Assembly: GCF_052324685.1 (NCBI RefSeq)
Contig: NW_027506908.1
Location: 296,001 to 360,000 of the forward strand
Direction: 5' to 3'
Length of the DNA stretch: 64,000 nucleotides
DNA from: Brachyhypopomus gauderio
Taxonomy: Eukaryota; Chordata; Actinopteri; Gymnotiformes; Hypopomidae
Positions 31,151 through 41,863 of this stretch are shown here, one piece after another (positions within the stretch are counted from its first letter, which is position 1; the number at the start of each line of letters is the position of its first letter). The position numbers and the translations under genes were made by a program. The notes under the pieces are model-generated. The model saw only the letters and a list, made by a program, of their open reading frames with translations. It did not search any database and had not been told where the DNA came from.

Positions 31151-32675
31151 TTAACTAAAGTAAGTGTTTGCATACATGTCCCTCACAGCTCTACCATCCA
31201 TGTGGTCTGCAATTAAAATGCCATCTTCCCATTGCTCCAACTGCACTCTTGGCATTTCTTCTTTTTGCAGTATTGCCACATTGTGCAAAACTGCACAGGC
31301 TGCTTTAATGTCACAGGCTCTCTCAGGAGTCACTCTGAGATGGCGCAAGCAGTTAAATCTGCTGTTTAACTGTCCAAATGCCATCTCAATGCATGCCCTT
31401 GTCTTTGAATGTGCACGATTGAACCTCCTCTCTGCATCTGTTGTAGGGTCTGCATATGGGGTAAGAAGAAAAGGTTGGCAGGGGTAACCCCTATCCCCAA
31501 GCAGTAAGCCAGGAAAAGCACCTACGATTATAAGGAGAAGAGTTAAACACTGAGGCCAAATCTGCACTATTTTGTGTGGTTGGAGTATTCTTACCTTGGG
31601 CAAACCTCTGTGCCAGTGAGGACGCACGAAATATCCTGGAATCGTGCACCGAGCCGGGCCATTTTACCTCAATGTTGGAGAATAGAAATTGGCTGGTGCA
31701 AACCATCTAGAACAATGGCAAAAGTGACAAAGGGTGAAAGTTATTCAAACCCATGAACTGACATGCTTTACAATTTCTGTTGGGTAGGCAAAACTTGCAT
31801 GTACCTGTACATTGATGCTGTGAAATAATTTTTTGGTTCACATAGTCTGCCTCCATGGGTACAGATGGAGCCTTTATCCAGATGTGAGTACAGTCTATAG
31901 CACCAATGACATTTGGAAATCCTAGACAATTCAATGCGTTTTGAATTGAAGGAATTTTAGCATGAAATAGTTGATTAAGATGAATACAAAGCACTTTGGT
32001 AAGTGCTCTGGATAAGAGCGTCTGTTAAAGTCATATAAATTTAACTCCAAGTTACTGATCAAACCAACACTACTTCTCATGAATACATGCCAGCTGTTCT
32101 GAAAAGGATGGGAAGGATGCCTCTGTGACCAGGGAATTTAATGAATATATTAAGGAAGCGCTTAAGCGCAAGGTAAACCTTTCGAATTTCGCTGCAGAAC
32201 GTTGCCTTACTAAGATGTTATGCATCCCCAAAGCTGTACAGAAATGCACGACTGGCAAAGAAGCACAAAGCGATACAGACTGTTTGGGGTTTGGTAAGAG
32301 CTTTACTACGTCTAGTGGTCTTCTCAATATATGGCCCCGGTAATTTACAAAGATATATAATACTGTGTCTTCTGAACCTGTAGCATCGGCGCAGATGGAA
32401 ATTCTGAAGTGAGGGGGACCAAGCTGTACAATATATGCGTTTATGCTTGTAGATGCTAGATTTCGGATGGGGTCAATATAAATCTGGAGGGGACATGTCC
32501 CCCCCGTCCCCAGTGCCATCTGCGCCCCTGACCTGTAGTGCTCAAATAAGTAGTCATCCGGAAAGCCCAGTGGATCTGTCCTGTCCTGGAATGACCTTGG
32601 AGCTGGTAGCATGAATGCTCTGTGCACTTCACACGCTCCCTCATCTACTGGATTCTCTACAAATGGGCATGCCAT
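31151..32675 (-). pseudogene. Harbinger (HARBI1-type) transposase, copy 1
   Basis: The start exon from ATG 32675 reads CPFVENPVDEGA and FPDDYLFEHYR, then a GTCAGG donor. Later segments carry the DDE_4 catalytic triad: D in GAIDCTHIWIKAP (about 31890), D in WPGSVHDSRIF (about 31650) and E in CIEMAFGQLNSRF (about 31370), plus LLGDRGYP. The helix-turn-helix part between FEHYR and the first D is missing and is replaced by unrelated sequence that includes a SINE/LINE tail (31995-32040), so the gene is broken. Confidence 0.8.
31990..32045. repeat. Fish SINE/LINE 3' tail fragment
   Basis: AGTGCTCTGGATAAGAGCGT followed by CTGTTAAA matches the conserved tail shared by many fish SINEs and L2-type LINEs. 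It lies where the Harbinger transposase exon has been lost. The same fragment is in copy 2 near 52705-52760. Confidence 0.65.
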
Positions 32676-33615
32676 GGTCAATCAGCCTTCAGCCTTCACT
32701 GTTAGCTGCTCTTTTTATAGCTTACATTTTGGATTATTTGTATCACCTGTATGAAAATCTTGGTAAGGTATTTGTCTGTATCCATTTCCTTTTTGCACCA
32801 TTAAGTTAACCACACATTTACATTATTTATACTGAACATATGTAAATTGCAAAGTGATATGATTTGCTTGTAATTTGAACACAAAAGAGGAAGTATGGGG
32901 ATAAATATATACCTAAAAGTATCTTCAACTAAATTACTCAGTATTAATAATTATTAATACTCAGGTACAAAGAATTGTATTTTTTGTGATATAGAGTTTA
33001 TGCTAATGTATGTTTCTGCACCATAACTGCGATTAGACACTGTATTCCATTTTACACTGACCTGAATTTGTGAAGATTAAACCAATACATTAAAATGTGC
33101 AGAAACCTCACTGAATAACATTGAATATGTACTCTTAAGATCGAAATATAAATTGCATTTTGAAATATAATTATTAAATTTTGATAATAATAACCTGCAA
33201 TCATTCCAAACTAATAATTACAGTACTCAATTAAATGTATAAAGATGTTATAATATATGCTACATCCACAGCCATTTAATGGATAGAACTGCAGCGGAAC
33301 CTTGTTCCTCAATTCAGTTTCCCGGATGGCGAGACTGACATCACGCTGCTCAGCCAATAGAAGCGGTCCGGCTAAGCTAAGCCTCAACTCTAGCCTGGTA
33401 CGGAGCAGGTTAGTTCAAACGTATATGTTGCTGTAGTAACTGAGCGAGGCTCAAGTCTAGCCTCTTTTGTGGAACCGAATTTGAGCAAAATGAGCCAGGC
33501 TTGTCTTTAAAAGCCCGGCTTACTGAGTTAGCTCGCTTCGTGGAATACCCCCCTGGAGTACCATTGCCCTGCTGTTTTTCCTTATTTAGTAAACCTACCT
33601 CAAATCATGAAAGCC

Positions 33616-34020
33616 TTAATTGCAGCAGGGAAACATCAGGAGAAATTCTGTAACATTTCTAAAATAATAACAAAAAGCCCTGTACATGAATATAAAAAGT
33701 ATTCTTGGGAAAGAGCAAATGTTATATATTCTGTACTCATACAGACCTTTCCACCATCCGAGGCCCATTTCTTGACAAGAGGACCATTCTGGTAGTTGGA
33801 GAGAAGACATGCCACAGTAAAAAATTTGATTGATACTTCCTGTGATGGAGAGTGGTATTACAGTGTCAAATAGTTTGTTTTCTTTAATTCGTCTAATCAT
33901 CCTCTCCACAAGTACCCATTGACGTGCAATATGCTGGGTCTCTCTCACATCATCTTCCAGCATCTGTGTTCTCTTGTGCAGGAAAGCAGGCCTCATCAGC
34001 TCATCAATTGGTGTTAGCTT
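33616..34020 (-). pseudogene. ISL2EU transposase with internal deletion, copy 1
   Basis: The exon starts after CCAATCCAG (KLTPI) and jumps from DEL directly to the C-terminal part (FLHKRTQMLEDDVRETQHIA). Both catalytic aspartates are thus deleted. The block around the catalytic E has further changes (ARQWVLVERM against ARLRVHVERM in copy 2). The last residues are frame-shifted. The same deletion junction is found in copy 3 (63111-63515). Confidence 0.8.
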
Positions 34021-34082
34021 CTGGATTGGGCAAAGAGAAAAGATTAAAATAATATACACAGTCCGGTCACATTATGAACACC

Positions 34083-34788
34083 CATTGAAACCATACTGTG
34101 AGCGTGGTACTACGAGTGGGTGAATATGGAGGTGGGTTCACTACAGAGAGTGAGGTGAATACAGACATTGGTGTTCCCAATCCAGGTGTTTTAATTGTGT
34201 ATTCCAGCAAAGGAGTAAATCACCAATACTAGTAAACGAAAAGAAAAACTGTATAAAAGGAAAATAAACATATAAAAAGTACTCAAGCCCACAAAGGCTT
34301 ATAAGCAGTACCTCCAGTAAGCGCTGGCAATCAGCAGCCAGTCTAGCCCCTAAGTTTCTTGGGCTCAACACAATAACATCCAATATCAAACAACCAACAT
34401 TAACCAACCAACCTCAACCTCCTTAGCCTCTGAGAGGAAGGCCTCTTATACTAGTAGCCCCTCCCCTTAATTAAGCTGGGACACACCACTACTACTAGCA
34501 GGGGTTACCTACAAACACAAACATGACATACATTACTGCAGTAATAACATTTTACATTTAGTGCACTACTATGACAAGAATAATAATTAATATGTCCATT
34601 TGTTGCATACAACTCCGTCCTCAGGTATTCCCAGGAACTGTAACCCCCTCCCCTCCTTCAGTAGGCCGAGGGCCCTTCGGCCACTATAAGAGGAGGAGCT
34701 GGATGGGCCGCCAGTCCCCTGAGAATCCCGGAACAGATAAATACAACATTATAATCAATCACATGTCTTTTAGAGACTTGGTGATGGG
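34083..34788. repeat. Repeat module shared with 62321-63040 (inverted)
   Basis: This 700-bp segment next to the ISL2EU transposase is repeated in inverted orientation at the right end of the window. It contains a CGAGGGCCCTTCGGCC palindrome near 34670 and an AATTAA-rich part. A stretch of 88 codons is open in both copies but has no recognisable domain. It may be an LTR or a transposon end; I cannot name it. Confidence 0.7.
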
Positions 34789-35849
34789 TGAGTGTATCAT
34801 GTTTTGTAAATTGTATCTAAGCATTTCTGTCGTCAAAGCAGTTGCTTAAACATGAATAACTTCTTTAAAGGGCTGTAAAACGTGCATTTTAAACATTCCA
34901 GCCACACCTGGAGAAGTTGTGTCGGCATTCGAATATTCGGGTTCTCCACAGGCAACATTGTCGACTCGGAATGCAAAAATTCGAGACATTTGAGTTTTTC
35001 TTGACAGTTTCACGATAATTTATTCAGTTGGTTTGATGTTCCTCGAGACCTTGTTAAGAGTAATGATGCTGTGATTGTGATGGTATACACCAGGGGCGTC
35101 CCAGCCCGCCAGGGGGTTCAGTCCAGCCCACGGAATAAACCTGCATTATTAAAAAAGAATAAACTCCATTTAGTTAAAATCTGCAGTTCCTATAAAAAAA
35201 AGAGAAAAGCGGACACAGAGTGTCGGATTTTTCAACAAAAATGGAATTACTTCAGAATAGGCTATATGCACACGGGGTGCTGACATATTTCCGTTTAAAT
35301 ATTAGCCAGGTCAGCCCATTGATCTATATATCTATATATGGATTGCGCTGCTGTAACACACGATTTCCCCTCTGGGATACATAAATAAATCTATCTATCT
35401 AGCTATCTATCTCAAAAATCCCAACAGAGGATGTAATGTAATTATCTGTAGTTATGTATATATATATTCATGTACATTTTTGTACATTAAATGTGGTTTA
35501 CATGTGTTGTGACCAAATGCTGATTTACTGCAATAAATTCACTGTTTAAGTACTGTTTAATTTATTTTAGTAATAATTTGTCACCCACCTGAGAGTTCTG
35601 ATTGCTTACCATACTGTATCAATTACACAAGACACTGACCAGATGAATGCTAATTTCTTTATTATAATAATTCATTTTCTATAAAATTACATGCATTTTT
35701 TAATGAATATAATTACACCTATAATAAAACAATGAAATATATTTAAACACACCTTTAAACACAACTTACACAATGTGTGAAACACACATTTAAGTACACA
35801 CACAGGTGAAGTGAGCACACGTGCCCGGAGCAGTGAGCAGCCTCTACAG
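34789..35849. other. Unassigned intergenic sequence
   Basis: I see no gene. CAGGGGCGTCCCAGCCCGCC near 35091 looks like one end of a hAT-type MITE without its partner. Short TATC/TATA repeats lie near 35320-35470. Confidence 0.5.
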
Positions 35850-36222
35850 CAGGGATGGGCAACTTCCATGATAAAGAGGGCCAAAGATTTTTCAGCACTA
35901 TTATTGGAGGGCCACATGACCACGCACTTCAAATAATTGGATATGAAAGACACTACAAATTATTCTCAATAAGAACATTTTCAATTAATTCAGATCTGTA
36001 TGTTTATTGCACCAACATACATCTATTTTCTGCATATAAATGCATTAACATGTCCTTAACCCTACCAAGTCTATGGGCATTTTTGCTGTTTAAGCATGGT
36101 TACATAAATGTGTCTCTAAACATACTTAATTATAGCATTTTACCCACATGTCTCTTTTTTTTTTTCTTTTAATTATTAAATTATTATTGATCTATTTGCG
36201 GGCCGCCAGTTGCCCATCCCTG
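35850..36222. mobile_element. hAT MITE, 373 bp
   Basis: The ends are CAGGGATGGGCAACTTCC and AGTTGCCCATCCCTG. A perfect 8-bp target duplication CTCTACAG lies at 35842-35849 and 36223-36230, as expected for hAT. There is no coding capacity. Confidence 0.92.
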
Positions 36223-36385
36223 CTCTACAGCCTCTAGGGCTGAAGTGCCCTTGGGTAAGGCACCTAACCCTGAAGTGCCCTTGGGTAAGGCAGCTAACCC
36301 TGAAGTGCCCTTGGGTAAGGCAGCTAACCCTGAATTGCTCCACGGGCGCTGTAGAGGCTGCTCACCGCTCCGGGCACTCATTGAC
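36223..36385 (+). repeat. SINE fragment with 30-bp tandem expansion
   Basis: The sequence corresponds to the middle of the fish SINE seen whole at 43390-43672. The block CTGAAGTGCCCTTGGGTAAG plus GCAGCTAACC occurs three times in a row. The last part (GTAGAGGCTGCTCACCGCTC) is inverted relative to 35820-35847. Confidence 0.75.
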
Positions 36386-36399
36386 AACTACAAATGATT

Positions 36400-37600
36400 A
36401 TAGAATAGAATAGAATGCCTTTATTGTCATTATACACATGTACAATGAGATTGAAAGCTTACCTTTTTCAGTGCAAACATACAGAATATAAAAAGTATCA
36501 GAAAAATTTTTACACTATAGAATAATAAAGATTTTTAAATTTAAATACAATAAAGGTGTGGAGAATTTCCAGTTCTAGTTTAAACACTAAGATTTGCATG
36601 TTAAATAGTTAAATAGTAATATTGCACATATTCCACATATTATTGCACTTATTATTATTGCATTTATTATATGGTGAGAGTCTATGGGATTGGAGGTTCA
36701 GTTATGGGATCAGTGCATGTGTGAGTTCAGTGTGGTGATTGCTTTGGGGAAGAAACTGTTCTTGAATCGGTTTGTCCTTGTTCTGATGCACCTGTAGCTC
36801 TTCCCTGAGGGCAACAAGTCAAACGGATCAAAGCCAGGGTGGATGCTGTCCTCCATTATGTTTTTAGCTTTTTTGAGGCAGCGTGAGGTATAAATGTCCA
36901 TCAGGGATGGAAGAGGGCAGCCAATTATTTTCTGTGCTGTTTTAACTACTTTCTGGAGTCTCTCTCTGTCTGCCATGGTGCAGCTGCCATACCACACTGT
37001 GACGCAGTACGTCAGCAGGCTCTCGATGAAGGCGCGGTAGAACACCAGCAGTAGGTTGGAGTCCAGCTTGTGTTTTCTGAGGACTCTCAGAAAGTGTAGC
37101 CTCTGCTGAGCCTTTTTGATGACTGCTGTGGTGTTTCCAGTCTAGGTTGGCAGAGATAAGGACACCAAGGAACCGGAAAGTGTGGACCCTCCACATACTC
37201 GCCGTTAATGTATAAAGGGGCTAGGTTGGTGTATAAAGGGGCTAGGTTGGTGTATAAAGGGGCTAGGTTGGTGTATAAAGGGGCTAGGTTGGTGTATAAA
37301 GGGGCTAGGTTGGTGTATAAAGGGGCTAGGTTGGTGTATAAAGGGGCTAGGTTGGTGTATAAAGGGGCTAGGTTGGTGTATAAAGGGGCTAGGTTGGTGT
37401 ATAAAGGGGCTAGGTTGGTGTATAAAGGGGCTAGGTTGGTGTATAAAGGGGCTAGGTTGATGTATAAAGGGGCTAGGTTCGTGCTGTGTTTCCTGAAGTC
37501 GACGATTATCTCTTTGGTTTTCTTTGTGTTCAGAGATAAATTATTTTCTGAGCACCAATCTGCCAATTTCAGGATCTCCTGTCTGTAAACTGTCTCATCT
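36400..37600 (-). pseudogene. 5'-truncated non-LTR LINE, RT C-terminal part
   Basis: Minus-strand frames match the end of a fish LINE reverse transcriptase: LADWCSENNLSLNTKKTKEI, VHTFRFLGVLISANLDWK and FYRAFIESLLTYCVTVWYGS, then LPSLMDIYTSRCLKKAKNI. They lie in three frames, so at least two frameshifts are present. The element ends with AATAAAGGCATTCTATTCTA near 36400. A 21-bp minisatellite has expanded inside the ORF. Confidence 0.85.
37208..37480. repeat. 21-bp minisatellite, 13 copies, in-frame in a LINE ORF
   Basis: The unit GTGTATAAAGGGGCTAGGTT plus G repeats 13 times, nearly without change. In the LINE frame (minus strand) each unit encodes NLAPLYT, and the flanking ORF continues on both sides. 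The first and last units carry ATG in place of GTG. Confidence 0.95.
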
Positions 37601-37612
37601 CCTTAAGATGAA

Positions 37613-37644
37613 TTGGGGTGCCCAAACTTTTTCAAATGACTGTA
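37613..37644. repeat. Possible Tc1/mariner end
   Basis: GGGGTGCCCAAACTTTTTCA followed by AATGACTGTA resembles the terminal inverted repeat of fish Tc1-like elements. No partner end or transposase is visible. Confidence 0.4.
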
Positions 37645-37895
37645 CCTACAAATGTTTCCCATAAAGCAGCGTCTGAGCATGTATCTCTAAATATGAGAAT
37701 CCAACAAAAAGCAGTGTATTATAAACCATTTGATCATATGCTCGTGTTTAATTGGCAAGTAGTAAAAATAGCTTAAATGCACCAATATTCATACAGTGCA
37801 CATATATACCACACATAAAGCCAAGAGAGCTTATACCAAATATCTTTCCACTATACACCATACACATATACAGTATAAGACAAAAAGATTTTACA
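37645..37895. other. Unassigned AT-rich spacer
   Basis: I see no gene or repeat I can name in this 250-bp stretch before the solo LTR. Confidence 0.4.
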
Positions 37896-37899
37896 CTTA

Positions 37900-39294
37900 T
37901 GTAGCGCCCCCCTAGTTAGTAAGTGCCAAACTACGCCACCCCTTAATTAGTGCTTTTTTACTTAGAGTAAGGGGAACTCTAAAGAAGGTAGACAAACGTC
38001 GGTGATGCAAAAATACAGTCTTTATTGAAGACAATAGACTCTGTCAGTTTAAATTAAATAAAACAAGAAACAATCTAAGAGGTGTTGACACTACCTGTTT
38101 GTGGTTTGGAGACTGAGTAAAGACAGCCAATTGACAATACCACTCGTGAATAATCTCTAAAATTCAGCCACACACTGCAAATGTTTCCAAATCACACTCT
38201 AAAGTGAACACAGCACCCGATATGGCTGCCTCTATCTCAGTCTCAACATAGCCACATCTAAATAGTACTGGATCAGAATACTCAAGAGACTCAAGTTAAA
38301 AAAAAGGTACATCGACCAATAACTAGACACACAGGTAGTCACACAAGAGTAAGGGTTTTTAAAACAACGGGTCACTTAAATACCCCTGAGCAGCATATCA
38401 TTAAAAGACCACTTTATGATTTGCTATGGTAGGATCTTTTAGATAAAAGAACACAAAATAAAACAAAACGGTAGAAAACAGCAACTGACACCCACTGAAG
38501 CTGTGGCCCTTCATATACACAAAACAGAAAGAAACATTACATTCAGTCAATAAAACATTGACTACGTTCAACATTACGAATATGATTTAAAAAGACGAAA
38601 CATACCACATTCATCAGGGTTGACCAACTTCACTCATGGACAGGATAGCAGCTTGTCACAGAACACTGGATATACAGAGTGTAATTAAAAAAACCATATG
38701 AAACCTCTGGTTTAGGCATACTAAAACATTTTCAGGTGTTTATAAAGCTTTAGAGAATGCACGGTGGCTAATTGTACCTGGTAACCGATCATTCGTAAGT
38801 CAGTAGAAGACAGAATGGATGTGGCGTGTCACCAACAGACTAAAATAAACAAAGGAGCTTTACTCCGTATGTCTGAAAGGGTGCGACTAAAGCTCGAGCA
38901 TGATTACCAAACTCGCATACCTCGTACTCTGTACACACACCGGCTGTTGCTACCTTAATGACCTGCGGCCACTCCACCTGAACACTCCTATCCTCGCGTC
39001 CCCACACTAATTAAAACCAAACCATGTTTAGTTGCTCCATCAGTCATCTTGTGCAAAAGTATAATATGCAACTTAATCCTACCTTCGGACTCGCTGTTAC
39101 AGACACGCTTCTTCTAGACGCCGCCACCTGCATGCACTTTAGCCACCACGCTATCCTCTAGGACCCCACAGGTGTCCCTATATATGCCTACCTGTAAATG
39201 GCTCACCCAATGCAGGTGCTACTCTACTCTAGGACGTCATCCTTCATGTGCGCACCAAAACAAAGAAAGCGTCGCCTTGGCTATGCTGGCTACA
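37900..39294 (-). mobile_element. Solo LTR, 1,395 bp
   Basis: The ends are TGTAGC... and ...GGCTACA. A 4-bp target duplication CTTA lies at 37896-37899 and 39295-39298. On the minus strand a TATATA box is near 39183 and an AATAAA signal near 38024, which suggests minus orientation. No internal genes remain, so it arose by LTR-LTR recombination. Confidence 0.85.
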
Positions 39295-39569
39295 CTTATT
39301 TAAATGTTAACCTGTGCAAATATGCATGGTTAATATACATGTCACATAGGGCTACGTCCCCCTCTCTAGCTGTCACTCCGGTACTGTTCAATGTGCCTGT
39401 GTTCTCCTCGTCTGTTTATCCCGCCCTGTTTCTATGCTTTCCCTCTGTCTGTCACACCCCTGTCGGTGTTCTCTCCTGCTGTCAGTCCAGTCCGTGTCTT
39501 CTGTGTGACCTTGTTTAGATCCGTTCCCCAGTAAGTCCAGTCCATGGCTGTGTTTGAAATAGCCTACTA

Positions 39570-39932
39570 CAGGGTTGCCAACTCTCACGCATTGAGCGTG
39601 AGACACACGCATTTGACCGTTTTCACACGCTCTCACGCCACACTTCCGATATCTCACGCCGAAAAAAAATATCCAGTTTATTTACCTCAGATCCACATAT
39701 ATGATTCAATACGTTACTAGTTCGCTAGCTCTGGCGCCATCCACCGGCGATATAACACTGAATCTGTGTCCATCTGTGAATCTGTGTTCGCCCCCCCCCC
39801 CCCCCCCCTCCGCTCAACAACTTTCGTTCGCCACCCCCCCCCCCCCCCCCCCCCCCGCTCAACAAAATACACTCGCCACCGGCTCCAGGTTAAAATCTCA
39901 CTCCAAGCGAACGTCAAAAGTTGGCAACCCTG
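39570..39932. mobile_element. CAGGGTTGCCAAC MITE with 6-bp target duplication
   Basis: The ends are CAGGGTTGCCAACTC and GTTGGCAACCCTG. CTACTA lies on both sides (39564-39569, 39933-39938). The interior has the TCTCACGC...GCGTGAGA hairpin and two long poly-C tracts (about 39790-39808 and 39832-39857). It has no ORF of its own. A second copy is at 56660-56942. Confidence 0.88.
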
Positions 39933-39979
39933 CTACTACATACTACTGGCGTACTGATTGAGCCCCAAATCAGTATGCC

Positions 39980-41863
39980 CAGGGGCGGACTGGGACAAAA
40001 AATTGGCCCTGGCATTTTTGGACCAGACCGGCCCACTCACACTCGATAACGCTTTTCATACTTTTCAGTTTTTTGAATGTGTATACCAACAGTTTACACT
40101 CTTCAAAACCATGTACCCTAAGCCATGCCATGAGTTTACAGGAATTAGTGAGAGTGAAATAAAATAATTTTTAAATCATTAAATACTTTCAAAAAGTTTT
40201 GTTTATTAACAGTATGAAAATGCATATTGAACCACTCCATCACAGTAATGAATGCAGCATTCATCCAACTGGGTGTGCCTATGTGTTTCAGGGAGGAAGA
40301 CAAGAGAAAGAAAGAATAGAGATGAAAAATAAAGGATCAGATGCTAACTCTTCCAAGAGTAGTACTCAATAAATTGTGAACTTACCCAGTCAAAAGAATG
40401 AATGTATGTTTTTTTTTATCTCAACATAAGGAATTAATTATTGTTGTTTTATCTGAAAAACAGACACACAGCTGCATTGGCATAATACTGGCAAAAAAAA
40501 TTGTCATTGTAAAAAATAAGATTTTCTTTAATTAGAGCCTACATTTTCTTTAGCCAGCTAGGCTAAATGGCCCCAAACACATCCAGGAGAAAAAGTAGCT
40601 AAACCTAGGCTTACAAGTTAAACAATCAATGGCCTAATAACAAAATCAGAAAACTGCCCAGTAACTCAGTTTAATTGAATGGTGGCTTTAAAAATACACC
40701 TAGAAATACTGGATTTATGAAGATTTGTGAAGAGGCACACAGCAGCATTGGCATATGGCACAGGCAATAAACAAAATTACCATTTTAAAAAGTGTAATTT
40801 CCTTTAATTTCTGTACATTTTCCCTAAACACCTCCATAAAAGCTACCAAACATTTCCCCTTCCTACCAAGCATAGCCTTAGCCTAGCCTACTACTCACCC
40901 CACAAATATTAATAGTATAATAATGAAAATAGAATGCTGCCTGCTGAGTGACTTAGTACTGTTTTTGTTGGTGAATGGAGGTTTTAAAAGTGTTCTCACA
41001 TTTAAGACTATTTAGTTCAGAATGGAAGACATAAAAGTACTAAAATAGGCTTATTTTCTCATTCAGTCAATGTACACAAAGTCTTATAATAGAGGTAAGT
41101 GCGTTATTCACTTATTTTACCTTTTGCATTTACAATACAAACTAACTCGGCCATAGAACATTAGCCAAAATGATTTTATTGATGTTTTATCAATTTATCA
41201 GATTTGGCAAAGGGTTTGGTTGCTTAACCCTACTCATTTTATAGCTGCTCTGAAAGGAGTCAGGCTTACCGCACGTTCAGTACATGTTTCTGTTCACTGG
41301 CCACCGTCACCACTGTCATCAGCCACGGGAGCTGATGAAGGCCCTGCTGTGGCCAACATTTGAGTAATTTTTATACATTTGGCAGCGTTTACTTGAAGTT
41401 CAAGCTTCTTTTTTGTCGTAGTTTCTCTGCACCTCCTTTGCGCTTTTTCTCCATCTCAGATACTCACATACGTTATGTTAATCAACGTTAGATTGCACTA
41501 CGCACCGGCGCATGGAGGAGGGGGTGTTTGATGATATGATTGGTACAGCTCTGTGTCAGTAAAGAAAATAACCAATGGGCTGCATACCAGCGTGTTTAAG
41601 GACCGGTAAACTCTCGCGCTGACTTTTTTTTGCCAAATGCATTATGCAGGCAGCAGGAGCATCGCGAAAGGTGTGTTAATGTGATTCGCCAGACAAGTGT
41701 CAATCAGCCAGCCTCCATCTGAATCGGCCCACTGATCTACTTGTTTTATGGGCCGGTCAGACCAATATATAAATAGATAAAAAAGTGTCAGGACTGTCGG
41801 CCCAAATAGCACGTCGGCCCACCGGGAAAATGCCCGGTATGCCCGATGGCCAGTCCGTCCCTG
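39980..41863 (-). mobile_element. hAT element, 1.9 kb, internally deleted
   Basis: CAGGGGCGGACTGGGAC at the left and GGCCAGTCCGTCCCTG at the right form the terminal inverted repeat. The 8-bp target duplication AGTATGCC lies at 39972-39979 and 41864-41871. A piece of a transposase first exon survives on the minus strand near the right end. The rest is non-coding AT-rich sequence, so it depends on another copy for movement. Confidence 0.92.
41310..41456 (-). pseudogene. hAT transposase N-terminal exon remnant
   Basis: The minus strand reads MEKKRKGGAEKLR, then after a one-base frame change KKLELQVNAAKCIKI and ATAGPSSA. The basic KRKGGAEKLR start is typical of one group of vertebrate hAT transposases. 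The BED finger, catalytic core and dimerisation domain are absent. Confidence 0.6.

Larger units (their letters stand above)
30302..33553. mobile_element. PIF/Harbinger element nested in ISL2EU, copy 1
   Basis: The ends are GGGGGCTATTCCACGAAGCG and its near-perfect inverted counterpart at 33534-33553. Comparison with the empty site in copy 3 (63571-63590) gives a 3-4 bp target duplication within CCTG. Inside are two convergent decayed genes: a Myb/SANT-like DNA-binding protein (+) and a HARBI1-type transposase (-), the usual Harbinger pair. Confidence 0.9.

Noticed and set aside
31164-31487. 107-codon plus frame, also at 51879-52202
   Set aside because: Antisense to the conserved HARBI1-type catalytic exon.
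32070-32540. 150-codon minus-strand extension of the Harbinger N-terminal exon
   Set aside because: The exon ends at a GT donor after FEHYR. The downstream open frame crosses intron and SINE-like sequence with no transposase motifs.
34141-34407. 88-codon frame, also open at 62718-62984
   Set aside because: It is shared only because the 700-bp module is duplicated. It has no domain, signal peptide or start context that argues for coding.
37207-37480. Plus-strand Lys/Arg-rich repeat protein (YKGARLV repeats)
   Set aside because: It is the antisense reading of the minisatellite within a minus-strand LINE ORF; no flanking gene structure on the plus strand.
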